Part shown: positions 1-7,606 of the stretch, piece after piece
Numbering within the stretch: position 1 is the stretch's first letter
Layout: every line of letters starts with the position of its first letter
From: Gammaproteobacteria bacterium
GTDB lineage: Bacteria > Pseudomonadota > Gammaproteobacteria > Steroidobacterales > GCA-2729495
Assembly: GCA_016874095.1 (NCBI GenBank)
Contig: VGVH01000006.1
Location: forward strand, 62,001-126,000
DNA length: 64,000 bases
Reading direction: 5' to 3'
Translations under genes and position numbers: made by a program
Notes under the pieces: model-generated
The model's database searches: none
The model's input: only the letters and a program-made list of their open reading frames with translations
Told to the model about the DNA's origin: nothing

Positions 1-1091
1 CGGCCATTGACGAGCTCAAGACCTCTCGCGAAACGGAATCGGTCGCCGGCCGCCTCGTTACTTGCCGCCGGGTCCGGCACTCGCACTGACACGGTCTGCG
101 GCACCAGGCCGGTGTCGTCACGCGAGAACGTCACCGTCAGGTCGTAGTCGCCAGGGGCAAGATCGGCTATGCGAAGCTTCGCGCTGGCCTGACCATTCGC
201 GAGGTGCACAGGTGCCGAAACCAGTCTCTGCCGATCCCTGGAACCGATCGAGAATACGGCGGTCGTCCGCGCGTCGGCAGTGACCGCCGTGGACGCAGTG
301 ACGCGGGCCACGAGGGTGGCCCCAAAGTCCTCGACCGAGTACCGCAGCTCGGCGGAGCGAACCGCCTTGCCGCTGGCGACTTGCCGTCGGCCAAGGAACG
401 CCTGCCTGACCTGGGCCGGGGTCAGCGCCCGGTCATAGATACGAACTTCGTCGATCACCGAGGACGACAGGCGAAGCGTGCTCCAGGTCAGGTCTCCGAT
501 CTGGAATTGACCGCCTGTCGACTGAGGCAACACGGCTGCGATCGGCTCGTCCGTCTGGGCCACGCCGTCGACATAGGCGAGCACGCCGTCCTCGGACCAG
601 GTACCTGCGATGTGCCGCCACTGTCGCGGAGCCCAGTCGGCGTCCCTCGCACTGAAGTGATATGGCCCCTGCTCCGCGTCATCCGTGCCCAGCATGAGCA
701 GTCGCGGCGAGTCGAGATACTTGTACAGATAGAGGGCCCCGACGTCGCGCATCTGGAAGAACACGTGGAACTTGCCGTCGAAACCGTCCCAGTCGACCGG
801 CGCGACCCACATTTCGACGGTACCCTGCCGCCGGTCTATGACTCCACGTGCGGGATAACTGACACTGCCGGATTTCGGCCCGGCCAGCAGGGCGTTGCCG
901 AAACGCCCGGGAACCAGGCGCGGGAAACCCGACTTGTCGGCTGAAAGCCGGCTGTCGTCGCGCATGGTCGCTTCGAATCCGCTGTCGAATGATGCGTAGA
1001 AGACTGGGTCCGGCTGGGCAGCAGCGTTGCCTGTCGCCGCCAAGGCTGAACCCAGCCATGCAGCGACCATGGTCGCAAGACGTGTGCGCAC
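1..1091 (-). CDS. Secreted LamG (concanavalin A-like) domain protein, 3' end outside the window
   Basis: The reading frame on the minus strand is open from a GTG at 1091 to the window edge, so about 363 residues are seen and the C-terminus is missing. The N-terminus is Arg-rich and then hydrophobic (VAAWLGSALAATGNAAAQP), a typical signal peptide; an internal ATG at 1070 is an alternative but would lose the basic n-region. The mature part begins DPVFYASFDSGFEA and carries LamG/laminin-G-3 hallmarks: GTVEMWVAP, WRHIAGTWS, LAYVDGVAQ and IDEVRIYDRALT. A second beta-rich part follows (DLTVTFSRDDTGLVPQ). Such proteins bind or decorate surface carbohydrates; the ligand here is unknown. It lies downstream of the polymer-export ATPase on the same strand, so it may be a surface partner of the polymer. 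Several short overlapping frames in this region are shadows. Confidence 0.75.
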   Translation of the reverse strand, partial: MRTRLATMVAAWLGSALAATGNAAAQPDPVFYASFDSGFEATMRDDSRLSADKSGFPRLVPGRFGNALLAGPKSGSVSYPARGVIDRRQGTVEMWVAPVDWDGFDGKFHVFFQMRDVGALYLYKYLDSPRLLMLGTDDAEQGPYHFSARDADWAPRQWRHIAGTWSEDGVLAYVDGVAQTDEPIAAVLPQSTGGQFQIGDLTWSTLRLSSSVIDEVRIYDRALTPAQVRQAFLGRRQVASGKAVRSAELRYSVEDFGATLVARVTASTAVTADARTTAVFSIGSRDRQRLVSAPVHLANGQASAKLRIADLAPGDYDLTVTFSRDDTGLVPQTVSVRVPDPAASNEAAGDRFRFARGLELVNG

Positions 1092-1155
1092 GCGGCAGCG
1101 ATAGCTGCGACTGGCGGGAGTGCCGACGCACAAGTTGACACCCACGCGATTGACG

Positions 1156-2052
1156 CTAAGCGCTAGGCTCGACGACCTGCTGCCGTAGGCCCGCGGCGGC
1201 TTCGCCAGAGGCGCTCGCCTCATGGCGACGCATCCCACCCACCGGCAACCCCATCCGCAGCCGGTCGCGCAGGACCGAGCGGAGGACGGGCGCGCCGATG
1301 GTGGTGAGCTCCTCGGAGAATGCGTAGACGAGGGCGAGGTCGCAGAGCGTGTTGACGAGCCGCGGGATGCCGTCGCTGGCCGCGGCGATAAGGCGGATGG
1401 CGGCGGGGGTGAAGAGCTCGGGGTTGCCACCGGCGACAGTGAGGCGGTGGGCGATGTAGGCGGTCACGTCGGCCAGGTTCAAGGGCGCGAGGTTGTAGGC
1501 GACGGAGACGCGCTGGGTGAGCTGGCGCAGTTCCTGCTTCTGCAGGAGCTGCTGGAGTTCGGGCTGGCCGACCAGGATCAGGTGAAGGAGATAATCCTTC
1601 TGGGCGTTGACGTTGGAGAGCATGCGCAGCTCCTCGAGGCCTTGCACGCCCATGTTCTGCGCTTCGTCGACGATGAGCACGACGGGCCGGCCGGCCGCGT
1701 GCTCGCGGATCAGGAACTGCACGAAGTCGTCGTAGAGCTCGACCTTGCTCTTGCCCTTGTAGTCGAGGCCGAAGACCATCATGATCCACTCGGCCATTTC
1801 ACCGAAATTGTTGTGGGTGAAATTGATCAGGCCCACACGCAGTTCGCGCTGGACCTCATCGAGCAGCCGGTTGATCAGGGTCGTCTTGCCGCAGCCGACC
1901 TCGCCGGTGATGACCGTGAAGCCCTGGCGGTTCTGGATGCTGTACTGAAGGAGCGTCAGCGCGGTGCCGTGGCGCTTCGACATGTACAGGAACGACGGGT
2001 CCGGCAACAGCTGGAACGGCCGTTCTTTCAGCCCGTAGAAGCTCTCGTACAT
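1156..2052 (-). CDS. ExeA-like AAA ATPase of PEP-CTERM/exosortase polysaccharide loci
   Basis: A 298-residue cytoplasmic ATPase. It opens with MYESFYGLKERPFQLLPDP, characteristic of the ExeA/GspA-like ATPases that accompany exosortase polysaccharide loci (XrtA-associated ATPase family). Walker A is GEVGCGKT (about residues 50-57) and Walker B is VVLIVDEAQ (about 124-132). A sensor-like segment LLHLILVGQPEL follows, then a helical lid domain with a GIPRLVN motif. Unlike full GspA proteins it has no transmembrane helix or peptidoglycan-binding domain. It is the third gene of a minus-strand run after the chain-length protein and the tyrosine kinase, 37 bp after the kinase stop. The family is assumed to energise or regulate polymer export; its exact role is not established. 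Confidence 0.88.
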   Translation of the reverse strand: MYESFYGLKERPFQLLPDPSFLYMSKRHGTALTLLQYSIQNRQGFTVITGEVGCGKTTLINRLLDEVQRELRVGLINFTHNNFGEMAEWIMMVFGLDYKGKSKVELYDDFVQFLIREHAAGRPVVLIVDEAQNMGVQGLEELRMLSNVNAQKDYLLHLILVGQPELQQLLQKQELRQLTQRVSVAYNLAPLNLADVTAYIAHRLTVAGGNPELFTPAAIRLIAAASDGIPRLVNTLCDLALVYAFSEELTTIGAPVLRSVLRDRLRMGLPVGGMRRHEASASGEAAAGLRQQVVEPSA

Positions 2053-2089
2053 CGCTGTCTGCCGCCCCCTGCCCGGCCACCGGCCGGGA

Positions 2090-2992
2090 TCAGGCCTTAG
2101 TGCGGGCCGCAGCGCGGGCCTTAGCGCGCTCGGCGCGCCGCTTCTTGCCGTAGTACCAACCGTAGCCGTAGCCGTAGCCGTAGCCGTAGCCGTAGCCGTA
2201 GCGGCTGCGCCGTGACGGTGCCTTGTTGAGCACGGTGCCGATCATCGGCGCGCTCTTCAGGACACTCAGTGCCTTCTGCAGGTCGTCGCGGGAGGTCACA
2301 CCGGCCTCGGCCACCATCAGCATGGAATCGATGTAGGGGACGAAGACGAGCGCATCGTCCGCGTCCAGGATCGGCGGCAGGTCGAAGATGGTCAGCCGAT
2401 CCGGGTAGCGGTGCTTCAGCTCGTTCACCAGCGCCACCATCTTCGGCGAGTTCAGCATTTCCGAGGAATTCCGGACGGGCTCGCGACCCGGCAGCACGAC
2501 CAGGCGCTCGATGCCCGGGTTTATCAGCGCTTGCGACAACGGTACATCGTGCAGCAGGTAGTCCGACAGTCCCACTTCCGGCTGGTAGCCGAGGTACTCG
2601 TGAATCGACGGCTTGCGCATGTCGAGGTCGACCAGAAGTACAGTGTGGGTGACTTCCATCGCGAGGCTGATCGCGAGATTGATGGCCGTCAGCGACTTGC
2701 CGCAACCAGGGTTCGGGCCGGTGATCGCGAGGGAGGTCCACTGGTTCTCTTGCATGGTCTGCAGCACGCGCGTACGCAGCATGCGGTAGGCGTCCTTGCT
2801 CTCGTGGAAGGGCACGGCGGCGATGATCCGGTTTTCAGTTAGTACGCGCTCCGGCACGTCGATGACCTTCGTCTGCGTGTAGCGGATAGCGCTGGAGAGG
2901 TTCGCGGCAATGCCGCCGCCGGACCCGAGGTCTGCGTGGCCCTGCGCCCGATCGCGGTTAGCCTGTTCCAATGCTTTGCGGATGCGTTCCAT
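2090..2992 (-). CDS. BY-type tyrosine autokinase of an exosortase-associated EPS locus, with YG-repeat tail
   Basis: A 300-residue bacterial tyrosine kinase ATPase domain of the CpsD/Wzc-C/EpsG type. Walker A is GPNPGCGKS (about 92-100), Walker A' is VLLVDLDMRKP (about 118-128) and Walker B is LTIFDLPPILD. It lacks the membrane Wzz half, which is supplied by the neighbouring chain-length gene 12 bp upstream, so the two form a split Wzc. The C-terminus is unusual: seven perfect Tyr-Gly pairs (about 265-278), then WYYG and a Lys/Arg/Ala-rich tail. A C-terminal tyrosine cluster is the normal autophosphorylation target in this family, but a perfect YG run is not usual. The run is encoded by seven identical hexanucleotides at 2161-2202. 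The kinase cycles between phosphorylation states to control polymer length and export. Confidence 0.9.
   Translation of the reverse strand: MERIRKALEQANRDRAQGHADLGSGGGIAANLSSAIRYTQTKVIDVPERVLTENRIIAAVPFHESKDAYRMLRTRVLQTMQENQWTSLAITGPNPGCGKSLTAINLAISLAMEVTHTVLLVDLDMRKPSIHEYLGYQPEVGLSDYLLHDVPLSQALINPGIERLVVLPGREPVRNSSEMLNSPKMVALVNELKHRYPDRLTIFDLPPILDADDALVFVPYIDSMLMVAEAGVTSRDDLQKALSVLKSAPMIGTVLNKAPSRRSRYGYGYGYGYGYGYGWYYGKKRRAERAKARAAARTKA
2161..2202 (-). repeat. Hexanucleotide microsatellite, 7 perfect copies, in the tyrosine kinase gene
   Basis: Seven consecutive exact copies of CGTAGC (plus strand) encode seven Tyr-Gly pairs in the C-terminal tyrosine cluster. The unit is two codons, so copy-number change would lengthen or shorten the phospho-acceptor tail without a frameshift. 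Confidence 0.95.
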
Positions 2993-3004
2993 GTGGGTCG
3001 TTCC

Positions 3005-4771
3005 TTACATGCCCATGCGGCGTATGGCGATATACCAGATGACGTCGAGGTTTAAGTAGAAGAAGTGCACGATCACCGCGAGAATCACGAGGACGGTCGG
3101 CACGGCGACCAGGGCCGTCCTCAGGATGTTGCGCTTGCGGACGATGTCCGCCCAGTTCTGGATGAAGGGGATCTCAGCGAGCGGCGGGCTGCCCGCCACG
3201 CGCTCGACGGTGCGGGCGCTGGTGATCGAGTTGTCCATGGACTCAGCGACCTGCGGCCAGCCGAAGCCGGTGGCCAGCACGAGCAGGATCAGCAGGACCA
3301 GCAGCACCGGGCGGTTGGGGCTGGCTGGCAACAGCGGCAGGTCGGGCGGCTCCACCAGGGTGAAGCGCTCGCCCTTGCTCTGGGTTTCGAGTGACTGGCC
3401 CATCTGGGCGGCGAAGAGGCGCGCGCGGGCAGCCTCGTAGCTGGCCGTCGCTGTCTGCAGCTTGCGGTCCAGCCCCAGCAGCTGGCGCTCCGTCTCCGTA
3501 GTCTCGCCGACGTTGCGTTCGTACTCGGCGATCTTGCCGCGGATCTGGCCACGCTGGTCCTGCAGGGCAGAGACGCGGGCATCGAGCTGCTTGCGCCTGG
3601 CGAGCACCTCGATGTACACCGGATTCGTCGGCTCCTGGGCCGAGCGCTTCACCCGCGGCCTCAAGCCCTCGGTTTCGAACTGGCTTTCGAGGGCGGTCAC
3701 TTCGCGGCGCAGCCGCAGGACCTCCGGGTGTTCGTCGCTGTAGGTCTCGCGCGCCTTGGCGAGCTGCGTGCGCGCCTCGGTGAGCCGCGAGAAGGTGTCG
3801 TTCGGCATCAGGTCCTGGCCGACCTGCTGCTTCAGGGCCTCGACCTCGCGCCGCGTCCGCAGCACGTCGGGATGGTCGGTCGCATAGCGCGCCTCGAGTA
3901 TCGACAACTGGCTCTGCGCGGCCCGCAACTGGTCCGCCGGGGCGGCGACCGGGCGGCCCTCTGACGTCACCACGGTCTGCATCGGCTCGAGCTGGGCGAG
4001 CTGCGCATCGAGCAGCACTTTCTGCGACTCGAGTTCGCGGATGTCGCGCTCGTTCGTGTTCAGGTCATCGTCAAAACGCTGCAGGAACTGCACGTTGAAG
4101 GCGCTGCGCATCGGGATCGAGCCTTCGTTGTCCTGCTTGACCTTGGCGATATCCGCCTCGATCCCGCGCACCTCGCCGTCGAGCCGGTCCACCTCGGACT
4201 GTATGAACTGGCTGGTCTCGGCCGTCTGCTCGGTCCGTGAGCGCACGTTCTCGGCGAGATACAGCGACACGAGCTCGTTGGCGACCTGGCGCGCCACCGC
4301 CGGTTGCTCGTGCTCGAAACCGAGGGTGAAGGCGATGGTCGGGCTGATTAGACCCCGGCCGGACGGGTCTTCCATCTTCACGTCGACCAGGTCGATCTTG
4401 ACGTCCTCCTGTACCTCATCGACCAGGAGCAACGTCGGCAGGTACTTGCGCTCCTCCTCGTAGAGATTGAACTTCTCGATGATCTGGGCGAGGTTCGTGC
4501 GGGTCATGACCCGCTGGTTGATGTACTGGATCTGGCGGGCGGCAAACGTGGTGACCGTCGTCTGGACCAGACTCGGCGGCACCTCCGGGTCCTCGATCAG
4601 GATCGTCGCCGTCGAGCGATAGGTATTCGGCAGCAGCCAGATGGTGGCCACGCCAAACAGCAGCAGCACGGCAGCAATCTTGATGGACGCGCCCTTGCGG
4701 CGCCGGAGCGTCTCCAGGTATTCGTTGAAGTTGGCGCCAGTGTCTTCGGGGATCGGGATTTCGTAGGCCAT
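3005..4771 (-). CDS. Wzz/Wzc-type polysaccharide chain-length determinant of an exosortase locus
   Basis: A 588-residue inner-membrane polysaccharide co-polymerase. The N-terminus has a Wzz domain with a first membrane segment at about residues 28-47 (ASIKIAAVLLLFGVATIWLL) and then YRSTATILIEDP. A very long periplasmic coiled-coil region follows with repeated LRREV.ALESQ-type heptads. A Pro-rich second membrane segment (PVLLVLLILLVLATGFGWP) comes near residue 490, and an extra C-terminal hydrophobic segment (LVAVPTVLVILAVIVHFFYLNLDV) near 560. This layout matches the chain-length proteins of PEP-CTERM/exosortase loci. It sets polymer length together with the separate tyrosine kinase encoded immediately downstream. 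The start is the first ATG of the Wzz domain; a 330-bp non-coding stretch with a candidate promoter lies upstream. Confidence 0.9.
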   Translation of the reverse strand: MAYEIPIPEDTGANFNEYLETLRRRKGASIKIAAVLLLFGVATIWLLPNTYRSTATILIEDPEVPPSLVQTTVTTFAARQIQYINQRVMTRTNLAQIIEKFNLYEEERKYLPTLLLVDEVQEDVKIDLVDVKMEDPSGRGLISPTIAFTLGFEHEQPAVARQVANELVSLYLAENVRSRTEQTAETSQFIQSEVDRLDGEVRGIEADIAKVKQDNEGSIPMRSAFNVQFLQRFDDDLNTNERDIRELESQKVLLDAQLAQLEPMQTVVTSEGRPVAAPADQLRAAQSQLSILEARYATDHPDVLRTRREVEALKQQVGQDLMPNDTFSRLTEARTQLAKARETYSDEHPEVLRLRREVTALESQFETEGLRPRVKRSAQEPTNPVYIEVLARRKQLDARVSALQDQRGQIRGKIAEYERNVGETTETERQLLGLDRKLQTATASYEAARARLFAAQMGQSLETQSKGERFTLVEPPDLPLLPASPNRPVLLVLLILLVLATGFGWPQVAESMDNSITSARTVERVAGSPPLAEIPFIQNWADIVRKRNILRTALVAVPTVLVILAVIVHFFYLNLDVIWYIAIRRMGM

Positions 4772-5035
4772 GGTTATGGATGCCCTCTGGGTATCCCGGG
4801 TGCGGCCCAGGGTCGTTTATGAGCGCAGCAATGTGGAGGGATGATAGCGGGCTGGGTCGGTATTGTATGTGAGCTAACGCCCAAAATAACCCGTGTAAAT
4901 GACTGAAGTGAATGAATTCTATCGCAAAGACACTGTGATCCGAGCAGCACTCCGGCAGGAGCACCCACCGGCCGGATCCGAAAGCGCGAGCGAGTATTGG
5001 AAGGGAAAATTAAGGCGAAATTAAGGTGCCCAATG
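4772..5035 (-). promoter_or_regulatory. Non-coding leader and promoter region of the chain-length/kinase/ATPase genes
   Basis: There is no convincing gene in this stretch. It is clearly more AT-rich than its surroundings. On the minus strand a TACAAT -10-like box (plus 4862-4867) is preceded by a weak AT-rich -35 region, about 90 bp before the ATG at 4771. Near 5003-5026 two AAATTAAGG copies lie about 10 bp apart. The promoter call rests on one good hexamer only. Confidence 0.35.
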
Positions 5036-5062
5036 AAAAAAGCGGCCCCTCAAGGGCCGCTT
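5036..5062 (-). terminator. Rho-independent terminator of the VPLPA-CTERM gene
   Basis: On the minus strand a perfect 9-bp stem AAGCGGCCC/GGGCCGCTT with a 5-nt loop is followed by a run of T (plus strand 5036-5040). It sits about 40 bp after the stop of the gene starting at 5775 and separates that gene from the chain-length operon. Confidence 0.85.
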
Positions 5063-5103
5063 TCCCGGTGATCTGGCGAGGGCGAAACCCGCCTGGTGTT
5101 GCC

Positions 5104-5775
5104 TCAGTGCCGGAACCTGCGACGGGCGCGCATCGCCACGCCAGCCATGCCGGTGAGGAAGAGCCAGGCCGTGGCCGGCAGCGGGACTTCGGAGCTGCCA
5201 CCGAAGAAGCCGTTGGTGAGGCATTTCCGCTCACCCTTGAGGCACTTGAAGCCGGCCACCTTCGCGGCGAAGAACTGGTTGCCGCCAGACGCACTGCCCG
5301 ACGACGCGAAGATGTAGTCTTCCAGCGTATCGCCATCGATACCGGTGATCGAGAAGGTGAGCGTGCCAGAGCGGGCGTTGTTTGAGCCGGTCAACAACCG
5401 AATATCGAACAGGCCGAAGCCTGCCATGCGGAAATTGTCGCGGGCACTCCAGCCGGCAGGCAGATTCGTGACGTTGCGTGCCTTCACCTTCACGCTGATA
5501 TCCGGCCCTACGTTGAAAGCGAAAGCCTGGATGCCGAAATTTGTGCCGGCGATCTCCAGCAGATCGGGATTGATCGCGCCGACGACGAAATCGATCGCGC
5601 CGTTCAGGCCGTCCGACACGGTGACCTGCAGGTAACCCACGCCGTCGGGCAGGATGTGCGACTGGTCGAGCACGTAGGTGATGCTGGCTGAGCGCACCGG
5701 CATCGCGGCGCCGAGCAGCACGACGAGCGAAACAATTACCCGAATGAGAAGTGACGCTGTTCGTTTGTTGTTCAT
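5104..5775 (-). CDS. VPLPA-CTERM sorting-domain surface protein
   Basis: A 223-residue secreted protein. Residues 1-30 form a signal peptide (LLIRVIVSLVVLLGAAMPVRS). The mature part is beta-rich and contains one Cys pair (FKCLKGERKCL) near the C-terminus. The end is an exosortase sorting signal: VPLPA at about 197-201, a hydrophobic stretch (TAWLFLTGMAGVAM) and a basic tail RARRRFRH. This is the VPLPA variant of PEP-CTERM, the class assigned to XrtD-type exosortases, and an XrtD-like enzyme is encoded at 19568-21184. The protein is expected to be exported by Sec, held in the inner membrane by the tail, cut at the motif and released to the surface or matrix. It is a single-gene unit with its own terminator. 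Confidence 0.88.
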   Translation of the reverse strand: MNNKRTASLLIRVIVSLVVLLGAAMPVRSASITYVLDQSHILPDGVGYLQVTVSDGLNGAIDFVVGAINPDLLEIAGTNFGIQAFAFNVGPDISVKVKARNVTNLPAGWSARDNFRMAGFGLFDIRLLTGSNNARSGTLTFSITGIDGDTLEDYIFASSGSASGGNQFFAAKVAGFKCLKGERKCLTNGFFGGSSEVPLPATAWLFLTGMAGVAMRARRRFRH

Positions 5776-5874
5776 TGGTTGCCCGTGAGCGGCCCGGCGG
5801 TGATTCCCCCGCTGTCCGGATCCGTTCTAAAACTGCTGCATGCGGCGCGGAATGCTCGCCGTCCTCCGGTATCC

Positions 5875-5903
5875 AAAGTACCAACCGGAAACCGCGAGCG
5901 CAA
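5875..5903 (-). promoter_or_regulatory. Candidate sigma70-type promoter of the VPLPA-CTERM gene
   Basis: On the minus strand TTGCGC (plus 5898-5903), a 17-bp spacer and TACTTT (plus 5875-5880) lie about 100 bp before the ATG at 5775. The same TTGCGC -35 appears at the promoter of the VPLPA-CTERM gene at 26198-27400. The leader here has no recognisable riboswitch. Confidence 0.4.
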
Positions 5904-5966
5904 GCCGGAAATTACATAATGGGGGCAAGCCGTTGTGCGCATTTACCCAATCGTCTTTTGGCCGGT

Positions 5967-6779
5967 TCATCGGCCCGGGACATCTCCCGATGATGCCCTC
6001 ATGACAGCCTGCCAGAGCGCCTCTACGGCCACGTACAACTGGCGGGCCACGACCAGGCGATCGAGCACGCCTGGCGCGCCAGAGGCCGCGTAGGCGGACA
6101 GAAAGCGCCTGCCCACACCCGCCGGCAGCACGTCCAGGACCGCCGCCAGATCGAATGCCGGATCTCCCGGGCCGGCGTATTCCCAGTCGATCAGCAGCGG
6201 CGGCCGGCGACCTGCCACATTCGCCGCCAGCGGGTCACGATGGCACAACGCCAGACCCCCACGACCGGACGCTCGCCAGAGCATGGCGGCCTGCTGCGCC
6301 AGCGTTCGCATGGCGGCTGACTTCGCTGCGCGGCCGTAGTGCGCGATCCGCTCGCCGAGGTCGTCCGCAGCGGTCGCGGGGAGCGGCAGGGCATGCAAGG
6401 CACTGAGCCGCTGTGCCAGCTGCTCCACCCGGTCGGCGTCACGAAGATCCGCAGGGGTCCACGTACGCCCGGGCGCGAAGCGCGACACCAAGCATGCGGT
6501 CCGGCCCGTGCGCAACAGCACCGGCTCCGGTGCCAGCCCATGGCGCCAGGCGAGGCGCTGCCAAAGCCACTCCGTCCGCCGATCGAGGCCCAGGGCCACC
6601 GACAGCGGGCCATCGACGCGCAGCACGAAGCGTTCGCCGCTCCGGCGCACGAGCCAGGTCGTACGCGCCGGCGTCGCCGCCAGCCTGGACTCGATCCGGG
6701 CACCCGCGCCGAAGCGCCCGGTTCGTGCCAGCGCCTGCCGCGCGCTCAGGAGTTCGCGCGCTGCCATGCCCGCCGCCAT
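5967..6779 (-). CDS. Thiamine kinase-like phosphotransferase (APH/choline kinase fold)
   Basis: About 270 residues of the aminoglycoside phosphotransferase/choline kinase fold. The catalytic loop is LCHRDPLAANV and the metal-binding segment is LLIDWEYAGPGDPAFDLA. The frame stays open further upstream, but that part lies over the PnuT gene and reads as non-protein. The start is therefore placed at the ATG at 6779 (or 6767), overlapping the end of pnuT by 20-35 bp. It is the last gene of the TPP-riboswitch operon, so the best guess is phosphorylation of imported thiamine to thiamine phosphate (ThiK-like), which traps it in the cell. Other APH-fold substrates cannot be excluded from sequence alone. 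Confidence 0.72.
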   Translation of the reverse strand: MAAGMAARELLSARQALARTGRFGAGARIESRLAATPARTTWLVRRSGERFVLRVDGPLSVALGLDRRTEWLWQRLAWRHGLAPEPVLLRTGRTACLVSRFAPGRTWTPADLRDADRVEQLAQRLSALHALPLPATAADDLGERIAHYGRAAKSAAMRTLAQQAAMLWRASGRGGLALCHRDPLAANVAGRRPPLLIDWEYAGPGDPAFDLAAVLDVLPAGVGRRFLSAYAASGAPGVLDRLVVARQLYVAVEALWQAVMRASSGDVPGR

Positions 6780-7306
6780 GTGCCCAAGCCGAGCAGGGCG
6801 AGGCCGAAATAGCCTGCGAACAACGCCGCAGTGAGCCACAGCCCGCGCGCGGCGAACAACGCGGCTGACACCGCGTCGATCACCAGCCACCAATGCCAGT
6901 TCTCGAGCACCCGGTGCGCCACCAGCCAGGTGGCGGCGACCGCCGCGCAGGCCGTGGCGGCGTCCAGCCAACGGGTCCAGGCCGGCTCCTCATCGGGCAG
7001 CAGCTGAAAGGTCACCGCGACGAGCAGCGCAACCGCGATCAGCAGCAGGCCATGCGCCGCGAGCGGCCAGCGCACGATGGCGAGATCCTCGGCAGAGCGC
7101 GACCAAAGCCACCAGCCGCGCAGCGCCACCGCAACGTAGAACACCTGCAGAGCGGCCTGGGTCAGGAGTCCGCTCGCTGCGAACACCTGCAGGTAAAGCA
7201 CGGCGCTCATGATGGCGAACGGCCAGCACCAGACGCTGCGGCGGATCGCCAGGACGACATACGCAAGCGCACCCGCCAGCGCCGCTACTTCGAGCGCGAC
7301 TCCCAC
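6746..7306 (-). CDS. pnuT: PnuC-family thiamine transporter (PnuT)
   Basis: A 186-residue inner-membrane protein with about seven hydrophobic segments and the PnuC-family features: YVVLAIRRSVWCWPFAIMSAVLY near the N-terminus, LYLQVFAASGLLTQAALQVFYV, GWWLW and later LENWHWWLVIDAVSA. PnuC relatives move vitamins by facilitated diffusion coupled to phosphorylation inside the cell. Their specificity follows genome context: the TPP riboswitch upstream and the kinase downstream point to thiamine rather than nicotinamide riboside. The start is GTG at 7306, 10 bp after the preceding stop. Confidence 0.85.
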   Translation of the reverse strand: MGVALEVAALAGALAYVVLAIRRSVWCWPFAIMSAVLYLQVFAASGLLTQAALQVFYVAVALRGWWLWSRSAEDLAIVRWPLAAHGLLLIAVALLVAVTFQLLPDEEPAWTRWLDAATACAAVAATWLVAHRVLENWHWWLVIDAVSAALFAARGLWLTAALFAGYFGLALLGLGTWRRAWQRANS

Positions 7307-7316
7307 CGCGGCTGCT

Positions 7317-7595
7317 TCAGGCCGACCGCTCGAGCGCCGGCGCGTTCGCGATCGGCAGATCGGCGTTGATGCACTTGACCACGAAGACCACGGTGCCCGG
7401 CTGCTCCATCGCGGCGCGCATGCCGGCGCTCACCGCAGCAAGAACCTGGTCGAACTCGCCGCGCAGCTGCGTACTCATCTGGTTGGTGACGACCTCGATG
7501 CCCGGCTGGCGACGGAGCAGCGCAATGCACTCGAGGATCGGCGCGACGAAACCCTCCTTGAGCGGATAGAGACTGATCTCGGCGGTAATGCGCAT
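7317..7595 (-). CDS. YkoF/MTH1187-like thiamine-binding protein
   Basis: A 92-residue soluble protein starting MRITAEISLYPLKEGF. It resembles the small ferredoxin-like thiamine-binding domain of YkoF and MTH1187: the alternating-strand N-terminus, IEVVTNQMSTQLRGEFDQVLAAV and VVFVVKCINADL are typical. The start is ATG 7595 with a GGAGG ribosome-binding site just upstream. It lies between the TonB receptor (11 bp) and pnuT (10 bp), so it is co-expressed with thiamine uptake and probably binds the pyrimidine moiety or buffers thiamine. Its frame continues upstream as an apparent long ORF over the receptor gene, which is a shadow. Confidence 0.8.
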   Translation of the reverse strand: MRITAEISLYPLKEGFVAPILECIALLRRQPGIEVVTNQMSTQLRGEFDQVLAAVSAGMRAAMEQPGTVVFVVKCINADLPIANAPALERSA

Positions 7596-7606
7596 GCCTT
7601 GCCTCC

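Noticed and set aside
204-944. Plus-strand frame of 246 codons in the first kilobase
   Set aside because: The minus strand here encodes a LamG protein with recognisable motifs throughout; the plus frame is its shadow.
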